Source: an uncultured Bacteroidales bacterium
GTDB lineage: Bacteria > Bacteroidota > Bacteroidia > Bacteroidales > F082
DNA length: 64,000 bases
NCBI GenBank assembly: GCA_946184615.1
Contig: CAMHFN010000003.1
Location: forward strand, 62,001 to 126,000
Direction of reading: 5' to 3'
Made by a program: the position numbers and the translations under genes. Positions 39,978 to 48,574 of this stretch are shown piece by piece. The notes below the pieces were generated by a model that saw nothing but the letters and a program-made list of their open reading frames with translations, was not told the DNA's origin and did no database searches. Position 1 is the first letter of the stretch; every line of letters begins with the position of its first letter.

Positions 39978-42266
39978 ATGAAAAAACTGTTTCTTTTGAG
40001 TCTCGCAATAGTGTTTGCCGTAAGTGCAGCCTTTGCGGCTCCTGTCGATTTGAATCAGGCAAAGAGCCTCGGATTGAAATATGTCCAGCATTCTTTGGGC
40101 AAGAAATCGGCAGAACTTTCTCTCGTATACACTGAGAAATGCACTTCTGGGGTTGACGCTCTGTACGTGTTCAATTTCGACAACGGATATGTCATTGTTG
40201 CCGCTGATGACCGTGCGCATCCCATTTTAGCCTATGGTGATGGTCGGGCGTTTCAGGCCGATAATATGCCGGAAGGGCTGCGTTACTACCTAGGGTACTA
40301 TGCTCGTCAAATCCAGTTCGCTATGGATGAAAACCTCGCTGTTGAACCAGAGATAGCGGAACAGTGGGCCCTTCTCGATAAAGAGGGTGCTTTTGTGAAG
40401 ACCAGATCCAACAGGGCCGTGCCGCCCTTGCTTGCGACGACGTGGGACCAAGGTTATCCCTATAATTACTATGCCCCTACATCGTCGTCCTACTGGGCTC
40501 CTGGAGGCCACTGCTATGCGGGCTGTGTGGCCTGCTCGATGAGCCAGGTGATGAAGTATTGGAATTGGCCCGAGACGGGCGTCGGGGAGCATTCCTACAG
40601 CACCAGTTCAAATGGGGGTACCCTTTCTGCCAATTTCGGAGAAACTACATACAACTGGTCCATCATGCCCAATGCCCTTGGCAATCAAGCCAATGATGCC
40701 GCTAAGGCTGTGGCCCTGCTGATGTACCACTGCGGTGTTTCGGTTGATATGGACTTCGCCCCCGATGGCAGCGGTGCTCATACCGAAGATGTCCCGACTT
40801 CCTTGACAAGCTATTTCAGATATGCCAACTGTGTCCACCTGGGATGGCGTGATGAATATACGAGAACAGAATGGGAAGACCTGTTGATGGAGAGCTTCGA
40901 CCGAGGCATCCCGGTGATGTATTCTGGTGCTGAGGCGAACGGCAGTGGGGGACATGCTTTCAATTGTGACGGCTATAACGATCAGCGCATGTTCCACTTC
41001 AACTGGGGCTGGAGCGGTCAAGGAAACAATCAATATTATCAGATTGATGCCCTTAATACGTTCAATGGCTCCTTCAATTCCTATCAGAGAGTAGTTTTCG
41101 ATATCATCCCTGATTACATCTACAACGCTTTGGTCCCCGCTATCGAAACACTTGATGCCTCCGTCGCCGATGCTTCTACCCATAATGTGCTCGTCTCTTG
41201 GACCGTGCCTACCGTTTCTGTGTCGGGCGAAGCACTGCAATCTGTCGCCAGTATTGTCCTGAAACGCGATGGAAATGTAATCCAAACCTTCGACAACCTC
41301 CAACCAGGTGAGCAGATGAGTTTCGAGGATACTGTTGACGGAGATGGTTGCTTTGAATACGAAATCTATGGTGTCAACAATGACTTTGCCGGTCAAGTTT
41401 TCAAGACAGTAGCCATTGTGGGACCTAACTGCACGTGGAAAGTAGTTTGCCAAACCAGCAATTTCCAAGGATGGAATAATGGCGCAATGGAGTTGGTCGA
41501 TCATAATGGGGTCGTGTTTAAGGTCGTCACCATGACGAATTCCTCACCAATCTCAGAGAAATTCCAGATGCCTGAAGGTGACTTTGTGCTGAGATGGGTT
41601 GCTCCGAGTACTGAGGTGCCTTCACTCACCATCAATTTGAAAGATTCTGCAGGACAGTCAGTTTACAGTTACACGGGTTCTTCAACGCAACTCGATAGTA
41701 CCCTTTATGCGAGTTCCAACGACTGCCCAAGCTGTACGCCTCCGATCAACCTCGAAGGGGAATACTATTTTGAAAATGGCTCGTTCGGTACCCGCCTTAC
41801 TTGGAGTTGCGACTATGACCCAGCGAAATACAAAATCTACCGCAGTGAGGATGGCGTGGATTATGCTGAGATTGCTGCCATTGAAGGCACTGAAAAAGAA
41901 TATCTCGACGAGACTACCGTAGGTGCTTATTATTATAAGGTGACCGCCTTTAGTACGGCTTGTGAATCAACTCCTGCCACCACGGCTAGCGGTGAGGACT
42001 TCGTACTTGTCACGGTGACCTCTGTGGGCGAAAACAACAAGGGTACCATGATTTATCCTAATCCTGCCAAATCATCGCTTTCCATCCAGGCTGCTGACAT
42101 TCAAGAGGTGGTGCTGTATAATGTGATGGGACAAGCGGTCTATCATTATCAAGGATTGACAGATGCCGTTGTGGTCAACACAGCTCGTCTTGAACAGGGA
42201 ATTTACACGGTTCGTGTGGATAGTGCCGAAGGTAAGACCATACAGCGTATTATGGTGATTCATTGA
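39978..42266 (+). CDS. C10 (streptopain-like) cysteine peptidase with T9SS sorting domain
   Basis: A 762-residue secreted protease. Signal peptide MKKLFLLSLAIVFAVSAAFA. A Spi/propeptide-like region (VDLNQAKSLGLKYVQHSLG, LYVFNFDNGYVIVAADDR) inhibits the zymogen in the family. The catalytic Cys183 lies in YAGCVACSMSQVMKYW, the catalytic His326 in GGHAFNCDGY, and FHFNWGWSG supplies the conserved Asn/Trp. After that come a fibronectin-like domain, a beta-sandwich and the T9SS type A tail (MIYPNPAKSSLSIQAAD ... GIYTVRVDSAEGK). It should be exported by Sec and then T9SS, with tail removal and surface attachment or release. A paralogue follows 58 nt downstream. Confidence 0.93.
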   Translation: MKKLFLLSLAIVFAVSAAFAAPVDLNQAKSLGLKYVQHSLGKKSAELSLVYTEKCTSGVDALYVFNFDNGYVIVAADDRAHPILAYGDGRAFQADNMPEGLRYYLGYYARQIQFAMDENLAVEPEIAEQWALLDKEGAFVKTRSNRAVPPLLATTWDQGYPYNYYAPTSSSYWAPGGHCYAGCVACSMSQVMKYWNWPETGVGEHSYSTSSNGGTLSANFGETTYNWSIMPNALGNQANDAAKAVALLMYHCGVSVDMDFAPDGSGAHTEDVPTSLTSYFRYANCVHLGWRDEYTRTEWEDLLMESFDRGIPVMYSGAEANGSGGHAFNCDGYNDQRMFHFNWGWSGQGNNQYYQIDALNTFNGSFNSYQRVVFDIIPDYIYNALVPAIETLDASVADASTHNVLVSWTVPTVSVSGEALQSVASIVLKRDGNVIQTFDNLQPGEQMSFEDTVDGDGCFEYEIYGVNNDFAGQVFKTVAIVGPNCTWKVVCQTSNFQGWNNGAMELVDHNGVVFKVVTMTNSSPISEKFQMPEGDFVLRWVAPSTEVPSLTINLKDSAGQSVYSYTGSSTQLDSTLYASSNDCPSCTPPINLEGEYYFENGSFGTRLTWSCDYDPAKYKIYRSEDGVDYAEIAAIEGTEKEYLDETTVGAYYYKVTAFSTACESTPATTASGEDFVLVTVTSVGENNKGTMIYPNPAKSSLSIQAADIQEVVLYNVMGQAVYHYQGLTDAVVVNTARLEQGIYTVRVDSAEGKTIQRIMVIH

Positions 42267-42324
42267 ACTGGGTTTGTTGATAAAAATATTAGTTAAAATA
42301 TGTATTAATTAAAATTAATTAAGA

Positions 42325-44877
42325 ATGAAAAAGTGTTTCATGACAGTAATGGCCTTGATGCTGGGTATCGGCATGTTGAATGCCCGTCCTATTGATGTCA
42401 ATAAGGCCATGATGGTCGGACAAAAGTTTGTCCAGGCCAATTTCGACTTGGGTCTTCAGGACGCTGATCTGGAGCTGGTTTACACTGGAGCTTCGACACG
42501 TGGTGAGGCCTGCTTCTATGTCTTTAACCTCGGTGATCATGGCTACGTGATGGTTTCTGCTGACGATGCCTTCCGTCCCATCGTGGGTTATTCGAAAGAA
42601 AGGGCTTTTGATGCTCAAAACATCAATCCCGAGCTTGCTTACATGCTGAATCGCTTGATCGAGTCTCGTACTTCTCGCGCTATTGGTGAGCCCTCACCGA
42701 TGGTGGCTTCGGAATGGCAGAGCGTTATCGACCATGGTAAACAGCATTCTTTCAATGGTGGTCGTGAAGGTTTCTATCTGGTACAGACCAAATGGGACCA
42801 AGGCTATCCCTACAATTACTACTGCCCTGCGGGGACAGGTGGTCCTGGTGGACACATGTGGGCTGGTTGCGTTGCTACTGCCATGAGCCAGATTATGAAG
42901 TTTTGGAACCATCCCGCTCAAGGCACAGGTAGCCATACCAATCCTTATGGCGGTAGCGCCAATTTTGGTAACACTACCTATGATTGGGACAACATGCCGC
43001 TTTCCCTCTCCGGAAGCTCTCCACAAGAACAAATTGATGCCGTTGCTACTTTGATGTATCAATGCGCTGTGTCGGTCGATATGCAGTGGGATGTCGACGG
43101 CAGTGGTGCTCACTCCACCGATGTTCCTAGCCGCATCGTCCAATATTTCGGCTATTCCAACGCAGCCGTCTTTGATAATAGAGACTATTATACGCGTGAG
43201 GCTTGGAATGAAAAGCTGAAGGAATCCATCGATTTGGGTTGGCCGCTGTATTATTCAGGTCACGATCCGACTCCTGTCACGGGTGGTGGCCACGCTTTCG
43301 TGTGCGATGGTTATGATGATGCCAATATGTTCCACTACAACTGGGGTTGGAGTGGCTCTGGTGACGACTTCTTCGATTTTGATGACATTGACTACAATAC
43401 CAGTGATGGTGCCATTTTCAATTTCGTTCCTGCCGCTGTTTATAACTCCACACCACAGGCTCCTACCAACTTCACCGTGACCAGAACTAGCGATGTGGCT
43501 CAGGAGGCAACCCTCACTTGGGTCAATCCTTCCAAGACTTTGACCAATGTGAATATCAATTCACTTGATCGTGTCGTAGTTGAAAGAGATGGTCGTGTCA
43601 TCTATACCGAGGAGAATGTCACTCCTGGCGCTACCATGACCTTCGTCGATAGCGAGGTGCCTTGCTATACTAGGTTTAACTACAGAGTTTACACGTATTC
43701 GAATGGCGTTAAGGGTAAGAATACTACCGCCTCGGAGTTTTTCGGCCCGACTTGCCAATGGAAATTCTTTGGTACGTGTACCAATATGACGGGATGGAAA
43801 GGTGCTAAATTGGTCGCTTTAGATGGAGCAGGTCGTGAAATTACCTCATTTACCATGACTAGCAGTAACCCTGCCGCAGAACCGATCGACATTCCTATTG
43901 GCCCAGTTACTTTAATTTGGGTGTCCGGTACGGATAATGTGTCCCTGTCGTTCTGGGTCAAGGACGCCGAAGGTAACATGATTTACGAACAACCCCAAGT
44001 GAACTCGAATACCATTGAAGAAGGCGTCGTTTATTCCGGACAGAATCGTTGTGGTAATTCCGCTCCATCAGAAGTTCCTGGCGAGTTGTTCGTTTCCGAT
44101 GATAATGGTGTGGTGAAACTGGAATGGCCAGCCTCTGCCAAGGCTACCTATGGTTATAACGTCTATCGTGACGGTTTGCTCTGTTATCTGGCCCATGAAA
44201 CTGAATTTATTGATACTTATGCTCCTCTTGGCGGACACTGCTATCAGGTCTGTGTGCTTGGTGACGGTGGTGAGTCGGAATTCTCCAACGAAGTGTGCGG
44301 TACCTCTGGTGAGGGTTGTGCTGCTGGATATAACTTGGGATTAGAAATCCAAGAGAATGGGAAGCCTATCATTTCTTGGGAAATGCCTGATACGGAAGAA
44401 CTCGGTGGTTTTGTTGTGTACAGAAAAGTCGGCGAAGATGGCGAATATAGACGCATCAAGCTCTTGAGCCCTTCCAAGAGACAGTACAAGGAGACTTCGT
44501 CCATGGAAGATGAGCAATGGCACTATTACAGAGTGACAGCCACCTATAAGGATATCGATTGCGAGTCTGCCCCGTTTAAGGCTCAATATGGCAATGAGTT
44601 CTTTGTGAAGGCATACTATTCTTTGAATGCCGTCGAGGATGTGAACGACCAACAGGTCAGTCTCTATCCGAATCCGACCAAGGGCAGTTTCACCGTTTCT
44701 GCTGAGAACTTGCAGCAGGTGATGGTCTACAACACCGTCGGCCAATTGGTGCTGAACCAACAATGCGAAGGCAATAGCGCAGTGCTTAACCTTAACAATG
44801 TGGAGAGCGGCATCTATATGGTGAAGGTCTTCACTGCTACCAGTGAGAGCATCCAAAAGCTTTCAGTGATTAAGTAA
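42325..44877 (+). CDS. C10 (streptopain-like) cysteine peptidase with T9SS sorting domain (second copy)
   Basis: An 850-residue paralogue of the preceding gene. Signal peptide MKKCFMTVMALMLGIGMLNA; propeptide with FYVFNLGDHGYVMVSADDAF; catalytic Cys182 in WAGCVATAMSQIMKFW and His323 in GGGHAFVCDGYDD, with FHYNWGWSG. It has one more fibronectin-like module than its neighbour (PGELFVSDDNGVVKLEWPAS and GLEIQENGKPIISWEMPD), then a T9SS tail (VSLYPNPTKGSFTVSAENLQ ... SGIYMVKVF). The two genes probably share a transcript, because no terminator lies between them, while a strong one follows this gene. Divergence of the non-catalytic domains suggests different substrates or attachment. Confidence 0.93.
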   Translation: MKKCFMTVMALMLGIGMLNARPIDVNKAMMVGQKFVQANFDLGLQDADLELVYTGASTRGEACFYVFNLGDHGYVMVSADDAFRPIVGYSKERAFDAQNINPELAYMLNRLIESRTSRAIGEPSPMVASEWQSVIDHGKQHSFNGGREGFYLVQTKWDQGYPYNYYCPAGTGGPGGHMWAGCVATAMSQIMKFWNHPAQGTGSHTNPYGGSANFGNTTYDWDNMPLSLSGSSPQEQIDAVATLMYQCAVSVDMQWDVDGSGAHSTDVPSRIVQYFGYSNAAVFDNRDYYTREAWNEKLKESIDLGWPLYYSGHDPTPVTGGGHAFVCDGYDDANMFHYNWGWSGSGDDFFDFDDIDYNTSDGAIFNFVPAAVYNSTPQAPTNFTVTRTSDVAQEATLTWVNPSKTLTNVNINSLDRVVVERDGRVIYTEENVTPGATMTFVDSEVPCYTRFNYRVYTYSNGVKGKNTTASEFFGPTCQWKFFGTCTNMTGWKGAKLVALDGAGREITSFTMTSSNPAAEPIDIPIGPVTLIWVSGTDNVSLSFWVKDAEGNMIYEQPQVNSNTIEEGVVYSGQNRCGNSAPSEVPGELFVSDDNGVVKLEWPASAKATYGYNVYRDGLLCYLAHETEFIDTYAPLGGHCYQVCVLGDGGESEFSNEVCGTSGEGCAAGYNLGLEIQENGKPIISWEMPDTEELGGFVVYRKVGEDGEYRRIKLLSPSKRQYKETSSMEDEQWHYYRVTATYKDIDCESAPFKAQYGNEFFVKAYYSLNAVEDVNDQQVSLYPNPTKGSFTVSAENLQQVMVYNTVGQLVLNQQCEGNSAVLNLNNVESGIYMVKVFTATSESIQKLSVIK

Positions 44878-44897
44878 GAAGACAGAAGACAGTAGAC

Positions 44898-44932
44898 AGA
44901 AGGCGGAATCTTGGGGTTCCGCCTTCTTTTTT
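44898..44932 (+). terminator. Rho-independent terminator after the C10 protease pair
   Basis: An 11-bp stem (44898-44908 with 44917-44927), loop of 8 nt, followed by a run of T (44928-44932). It lies about 20 nt after the stop at 44877. Confidence 0.88.
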
Positions 44933-44958
44933 ACCGAGCTTTAACCCCTAACGGGGTA
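44932..44958. repeat. 27-bp repeat, left copy of an inverted pair
   Basis: This 27-bp sequence is the exact reverse complement of 47738-47764. It contains a small hairpin (ACCCC GTTA GGGGT on the minus strand). It follows the folA stop by 15 nt on the minus strand. Confidence 0.9.
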
Positions 44959-44972
44959 TTTCTTCTTGCTTC

Positions 44973-45464
44973 TTACTTCTTTTCCCAAACCTCAAACCGG
45001 TACGAGTAATCCACCTGTGGATCGTCGTCAACGACCTCTAGGTCAATGAGGTTCCAGTTCTCGAAGTTGACGTAAGGGAAGTAGGTGTCAGCCTCAAACT
45101 CTTTGTCGAGGCGAGTGAGATAAAGCCGGTCGGCTTTGGGCAGAAACTGTTCGTAGATGCTGCCACCACCCATGATGAAGACTTCCTCCTCATCCTTCAC
45201 CATCTGCAAGGCTTCAGGGATGGAAGTGGCCAGTTCGTAGTTCTCCGGAGCCTCATCCAAACGGTCGGAGATGATGATGTTGCGCCGGTTGGGCAATGCT
45301 TTTTGCCCAGGTAGGGATAGCCAAGTGTTGTGACCCATGATGACACAATGTCCGAGGGTCACTTTTTTAAAGTGTTTCAGGTCGTTGCTGTTGTGCCAAA
45401 TCAGCTGGTTGTTGATGCCAATGGCGCGGTTTTTGGCCATCGCTACAATAATCGATAGTATCAT
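44973..45464 (-). CDS. folA: Dihydrofolate reductase
   Basis: A 163-residue NADPH-dependent enzyme that regenerates tetrahydrofolate. Family signatures are ILSIIVAMAKNRAIGINNQL at the N-terminus, WHNSNDLKHFKKVTLGHCVI with the substrate-binding acid replaced by Asn in WHNSND (most bacterial enzymes have W-x-x-x-x-D; the Asp follows two residues on), GHNTWLSLPGQKALPNRRNI and EVFIMGGGSIYEQFL. It stands directly downstream of thyA, whose reaction produces the dihydrofolate it consumes. A GC-rich hairpin lies between the two genes, so folA expression may be tuned at that site. Confidence 0.95.
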   Translation of the reverse strand: MILSIIVAMAKNRAIGINNQLIWHNSNDLKHFKKVTLGHCVIMGHNTWLSLPGQKALPNRRNIIISDRLDEAPENYELATSIPEALQMVKDEEEVFIMGGGSIYEQFLPKADRLYLTRLDKEFEADTYFPYVNFENWNLIDLEVVDDDPQVDYSYRFEVWEKK

Positions 45465-45498
45465 ATCAGTCGGTAGTTGTTCATTCCAATAATTTGAC

Positions 45499-45522
45499 CC
45501 GCCGAGCGAAGCGAGGCGGGGA
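45499..45522. repeat. GC-rich intercistronic hairpin between thyA and folA
   Basis: CCCGCC (45499-45504) pairs with GGCGGG (45517-45522) over a 12-nt loop GAGCGAAGCGAG, right behind the thyA stop. No U-tract follows, so it resembles a REP-type or mRNA-stability element rather than a terminator. Confidence 0.6.
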
Positions 45523-45523
45523 G

Positions 45524-46351
45524 TTAAACAGAGACCTCGCCCCGTATCGCTGGATAAGGATCATAATTAATTAAAGTAAAATCATCGTATTTGAAATCAA
45601 AAATGTCCTTCACCTCTGGATTAAGGTGCATGGTTGGCAATGGGCGAGGTGTCCTGGCTAATTGGGTTTTCACCTGCTCGAGGAGGTTGTTGTAGATATG
45701 CACGTCACCAAAAGTGTGGACGAAATCTCCTGGTTGCAGCCCACACACCTGTGCCATCATCATGGTGAGGAGGGCGTATGAGGCAATGTTGAAAGGTACT
45801 CCCAGGAATACGTCAGCGCTACGTTGGTAGAGTTGGCAGGAGAGCTTGCCATTGGCCACATAGAACTGGAAAAAGGCATGGCATGGAGGCAATGCGGCTT
45901 TCCCTGTAGCGACGTTGGCAGCGAAGTCCTTTTCGTGTTCGTCGGGCAGTACACTGGGATTCCATGCCGATACAATATGGCGCCGGCTGTTGGGGTTTTC
46001 CTTGATGCTTTTCACCACCTCCTTGATTTGGTCAATGCCCTCATTGTTCCAGTTGCGCCACTGGGCACCATACACAGGCCCTAGGTCCCCGTTGGCATCA
46101 GCCCATTCATCCCAAATCGATACCTTGTTGTCATGTAGATACTTGATGTTGGTATCGCCTCGGAGCATCCACAACAACTCATAGATGATGGACTTCAGAT
46201 GTACCTTCTTGGTCGTCACCAAAGGGAAGCCTTCCGAGAGGTCAAACCGCATCTGGTAACCGAACACGCTGATGGTGCCGGTGCCCGTGCGGTCGCCCTT
46301 TTGGACTCCATGGTCGAGAATATACTGAAGTAAGTCCAGATATTGTTTCAT
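45524..46351 (-). CDS. thyA: Thymidylate synthase
   Basis: A 275-residue enzyme, the usual short bacterial length, that methylates dUMP to dTMP with 5,10-methylene-tetrahydrofolate. The catalytic Cys lies in [11 protein letters not shown]; other signatures are [62 protein letters not shown] and [16 protein letters not shown] [11 protein letters not shown]. The end, [15 protein letters not shown], is close to the common YDPHPxIKxxVAV. It is flanked by a nucleoside transporter upstream and folA downstream on the same strand, a coherent thymidylate/folate cluster. Confidence 0.97.
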   Translation of the reverse strand: MKQYLDLLQYILDHGVQKGDRTGTGTISVFGYQMRFDLSEGFPLVTTKKVHLKSIIYELLWMLRGDTNIKYLHDNKVSIWDEWADANGDLGPVYGAQWRNWNNEGIDQIKEVVKSIKENPNSRRHIVSAWNPSVLPDEHEKDFAANVATGKAALPPCHAFFQFYVANGKLSCQLYQRSADVFLGVPFNIASYALLTMMMAQVCGLQPGDFVHTFGDVHIYNNLLEQVKTQLARTPRPLPTMHLNPEVKDIFDFKYDDFTLINYDPYPAIRGEVSV

Positions 46352-46384
46352 AGAAGTTAGAAGTCAGAAGCAAGAAGAAAGAAG
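46352..46384. repeat. AGAAGTC-type degenerate repeat tract between transporter and thyA
   Basis: Tandem imperfect 7-mers (AGAAGTT, AGAAGTC, AGAAGCA, AGAAGAA). Related tracts occur at 44877-44900, 47668-47700 and 50823-50880. Confidence 0.6.
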
Positions 46385-47662
46385 TTAGGCTTGTTGGGGG
46401 TTATGTTTATATTTAAACAAGATGGCGAATAGGATGCCAACGATAAGGGCGAAAGCTGCGAACACATACCATGCCATGGACCAACCACTCATGATGTTGA
46501 AATTCGGATCGACACTGGGGTTGAACACAAAGCGGTTGACAACGGCTTGTGCACACAAAGAACCGATGGTGGCGCCCAAGCCGTTGGTCATCATCATGAA
46601 TACACCTTGGGCACTCGAACGGATGCTCTCGTCCGTGTTTTGGTCCACAAAGAGCGATCCGCTGATGTTGAAAAAGTCGAAAGCCACACCGTAAACAATC
46701 ATGGAGAGAATCAGCAAAACCAAACCGAAGCCTGTTGGGGAGCCTGCACCGAGGAAGAAGAATCGTAGTGCCCATGCGACAAAAGCGATTAGCATCACCT
46801 TCTTAATGCCAAACCGTTTCAAGAAGAATGGGATCAGCAAGATGCACAAAGTCTCCGAAACCTGTGAGATGGAAGAGAGGAACACGTTGTTCTTCACGGC
46901 GAATGCGTTGGCATATTGAGGATCCGTGCCGAAGGCATCAAGGAATGGAGTGGCGAAACCGTTGGTCACCTGCAAGCACATGCCCAAAAGGAAGGAGAAG
47001 ATGAAGAATACGCACATCTTGCCGTCTTTGAACAGGGAGAAAGCGCGAAGACCGAAAGTGTCCACAAACGATGCGCCTTTGGCCGTCTTGTTGACGGGGC
47101 AATTCGGTAGCGTGAAAGCATAGAAACCAAGGATGATGCCCCAGGCAGCAGAGACAAAGAGTTGCATGTAGTTGTCCTTGAACCCTGTGAAGTTCACAAT
47201 CCACATGGAGAGGATGAAGCCGATCGTGCCAAACACACGGATAGGAGGGAAGGCCTTCACGGTATCCAATCCAGCTTGTGTCAAAGCGTTGTATGAAACG
47301 GAATTGCCCAATGCGATAGTCGGCATGAAAAACGCCACACTCAGCGCATAATAGGGGAAGATCTGACCGAAGGTGACGTCGTTGCCGTATTTATAACCCA
47401 TGTACCCCGCTAATGCCATGAAAATGGCAGCCAGGAAATGGCAGATGCCTAACATCTTCTGTGCCGGCACCCAACGGTCGGCAATGATGCCGATGAGGGT
47501 GGGCATGAACAAGGAAACGATGCCTTGGATGGCAAAAAACTTACCGATGTGGGCCCCCATGCCAATACGGCCCAGATAGATGCCCAACGAGCAGAGATAA
47601 GCTCCCCATACTGCAAAGATGAGGAAGTTCATCACGATTAAACGAAATTTAATACCTTTCAT
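46385..47662 (-). CDS. Nucleoside:H+ symporter family MFS transporter (NupG-like)
   Basis: A 425-residue inner-membrane protein with 12 hydrophobic segments. The beginning (FRLIVMNFLIFAVWGAYLCS, GYYLG-like GIYLGRIGMGAHIGKFFAIQ) and IIADRWVPAQKMLGICHF, plus the FFMPTIALGNSVSYNAL segment, match the NHS family of nucleoside:H+ symporters (NupG/XapB). It should import purine or pyrimidine nucleosides driven by the proton gradient. Its place upstream of thyA and folA fits salvage of deoxynucleosides. The spacer to thyA (46352-46384) is one of the AGAAGTC-type repeat tracts. Confidence 0.88.
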   Translation of the reverse strand: MKGIKFRLIVMNFLIFAVWGAYLCSLGIYLGRIGMGAHIGKFFAIQGIVSLFMPTLIGIIADRWVPAQKMLGICHFLAAIFMALAGYMGYKYGNDVTFGQIFPYYALSVAFFMPTIALGNSVSYNALTQAGLDTVKAFPPIRVFGTIGFILSMWIVNFTGFKDNYMQLFVSAAWGIILGFYAFTLPNCPVNKTAKGASFVDTFGLRAFSLFKDGKMCVFFIFSFLLGMCLQVTNGFATPFLDAFGTDPQYANAFAVKNNVFLSSISQVSETLCILLIPFFLKRFGIKKVMLIAFVAWALRFFFLGAGSPTGFGLVLLILSMIVYGVAFDFFNISGSLFVDQNTDESIRSSAQGVFMMMTNGLGATIGSLCAQAVVNRFVFNPSVDPNFNIMSGWSMAWYVFAAFALIVGILFAILFKYKHNPQQA

Positions 47663-47737
47663 ATTGTTAAGAATTTAGAAGACAGAAATAAGAATTTAAG
47701 ATTTACATTAATAATATCTCTTTATTTATGTTTGGAT

Positions 47738-47764
47738 TACCCCGTTAGGGGTTAAAGCTCGGTA
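47738..47764. repeat. 27-bp repeat, right copy of an inverted pair
   Basis: An exact reverse complement of 44932-44958. Its right half encodes the last codons and stop of the DUF151 gene, so the repeat overlaps coding sequence. The pair brackets the folA-thyA-transporter genes at a distance of 2.8 kb. Confidence 0.9.
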
Positions 47765-48366
47765 GACTCGGTGGATTCGTTGGATTTGGAATTAATTAAA
47801 TCGCGAAGCTCGGCGGCCTTCTCGTAGTTTTCCTCGTCGATGGCAATTTGGAGTAGTTTCTGAAGCTGTTCGACGCTAAGGTTATCAAGCGTGTCGGTGG
47901 GTTCAGAGGGCTCTTCCTCAATCACCGAGTCTTTTCCCGTATCCATGTCTTTGATGTCGTCCATTTCGATCCCCGCCTCATTCATTACGTGTTCGTATGC
48001 GGAAATGGGACAGTTGAATCGGACCGCCAAAGCGATGGCATCGGAGGGACGTGCGTCAACCATCGAGAGGTCTTCGCCTTGCTTGCATAATAGCATGGCA
48101 TAAAACACCCCTTCCAAGAAGCGAGTGATGACGACTTCGATCACTTCAACCCCATACTGTTCAGCGAATTTCTTGAAAAGATCGTGGGTGAGGGGACGCG
48201 AGGGTTTGTTGCCCTCTAACCCTAGGGCAATGGACTGAGCCTCGTGTTCGCCAATGACGATGGGTAAACGCCGCATCGAATGCTTGTCGCCAAGAATGAG
48301 CACATAGGCACCACTCGACGACTGGCTGTATAATAGTTCCTTGATTTCCAGTTGAATCTTGTTCAT
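47752..48366 (-). CDS. Bifunctional nuclease family protein (DUF151) with UVR motif
   Basis: A 204-residue protein. The N-terminal DUF151 domain (MNKIQLEIKELLYSQSSSGA, LPIVIGEHEAQSIALGLEG, PLTHDLFKKFAEQYG, VDARPSDAIALAVRFNCPI) belongs to the family of plant bifunctional nucleases. After an acidic linker it ends with a UVR-type helical hairpin (LQKLLQIAIDEENYEKAAEL), as in UvrB and UvrC, which mediates protein contacts. The ATG at 48364-48366 is used; the codon two positions upstream is TTG. A full promoter precedes it. The last codons lie in the 27-bp repeat, giving a Ser/Thr/Glu-repeat tail. Confidence 0.88.
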   Translation of the reverse strand: MNKIQLEIKELLYSQSSSGAYVLILGDKHSMRRLPIVIGEHEAQSIALGLEGNKPSRPLTHDLFKKFAEQYGVEVIEVVITRFLEGVFYAMLLCKQGEDLSMVDARPSDAIALAVRFNCPISAYEHVMNEAGIEMDDIKDMDTGKDSVIEEEPSEPTDTLDNLSVEQLQKLLQIAIDEENYEKAAELRDLINSKSNESTESTEL

Positions 48367-48411
48367 TTTCAATGCTGTAGGTAATATGAAAACCTATTTC
48401 CCTTCAAATGA

Positions 48412-48441
48412 CAAAAATAGAAAAAAAACTTCATTTCAAAA
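48412..48441 (-). promoter_or_regulatory. Promoter of the DUF151 gene
   Basis: The minus strand carries TTTG (48438-48441), 18 nt, then TATTTTTG (48412-48419), 45 nt before the ATG at 48366. Confidence 0.6.
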
Positions 48442-48480
48442 AGAAAAAACCATTACGTTCATTTTTTTTGAAAAATGTTT

Positions 48481-48509
48481 TTTGTTTTAATGATTTGTTC
48501 CTAATTTTG
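48481..48509 (+). promoter_or_regulatory. Promoter of the membrane pyrophosphatase gene
   Basis: TTTG (48481-48484), 17 nt, then TAATTTTG (48502-48509), followed by a leader of about 60 nt that repeats ATCTTTAAATT twice before the ATG at 48575. Confidence 0.6.
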
Positions 48510-48574
48510 TCTGCTTTATTGAGCTTCAAGAATCTTTAAATTTTTGAATTCTTAAATCTTTAAATTAAATATTT

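Noticed and set aside
40608-41504. Antisense open frame of about 298 codons opposite the first C10 protease
   Set aside because: No recognisable motif, and the sense strand encodes a complete protease with catalytic residues.
45499-45522. Rho-independent terminator between thyA and folA
   Set aside because: The stem is GC-rich, but no T-run follows on the minus strand.
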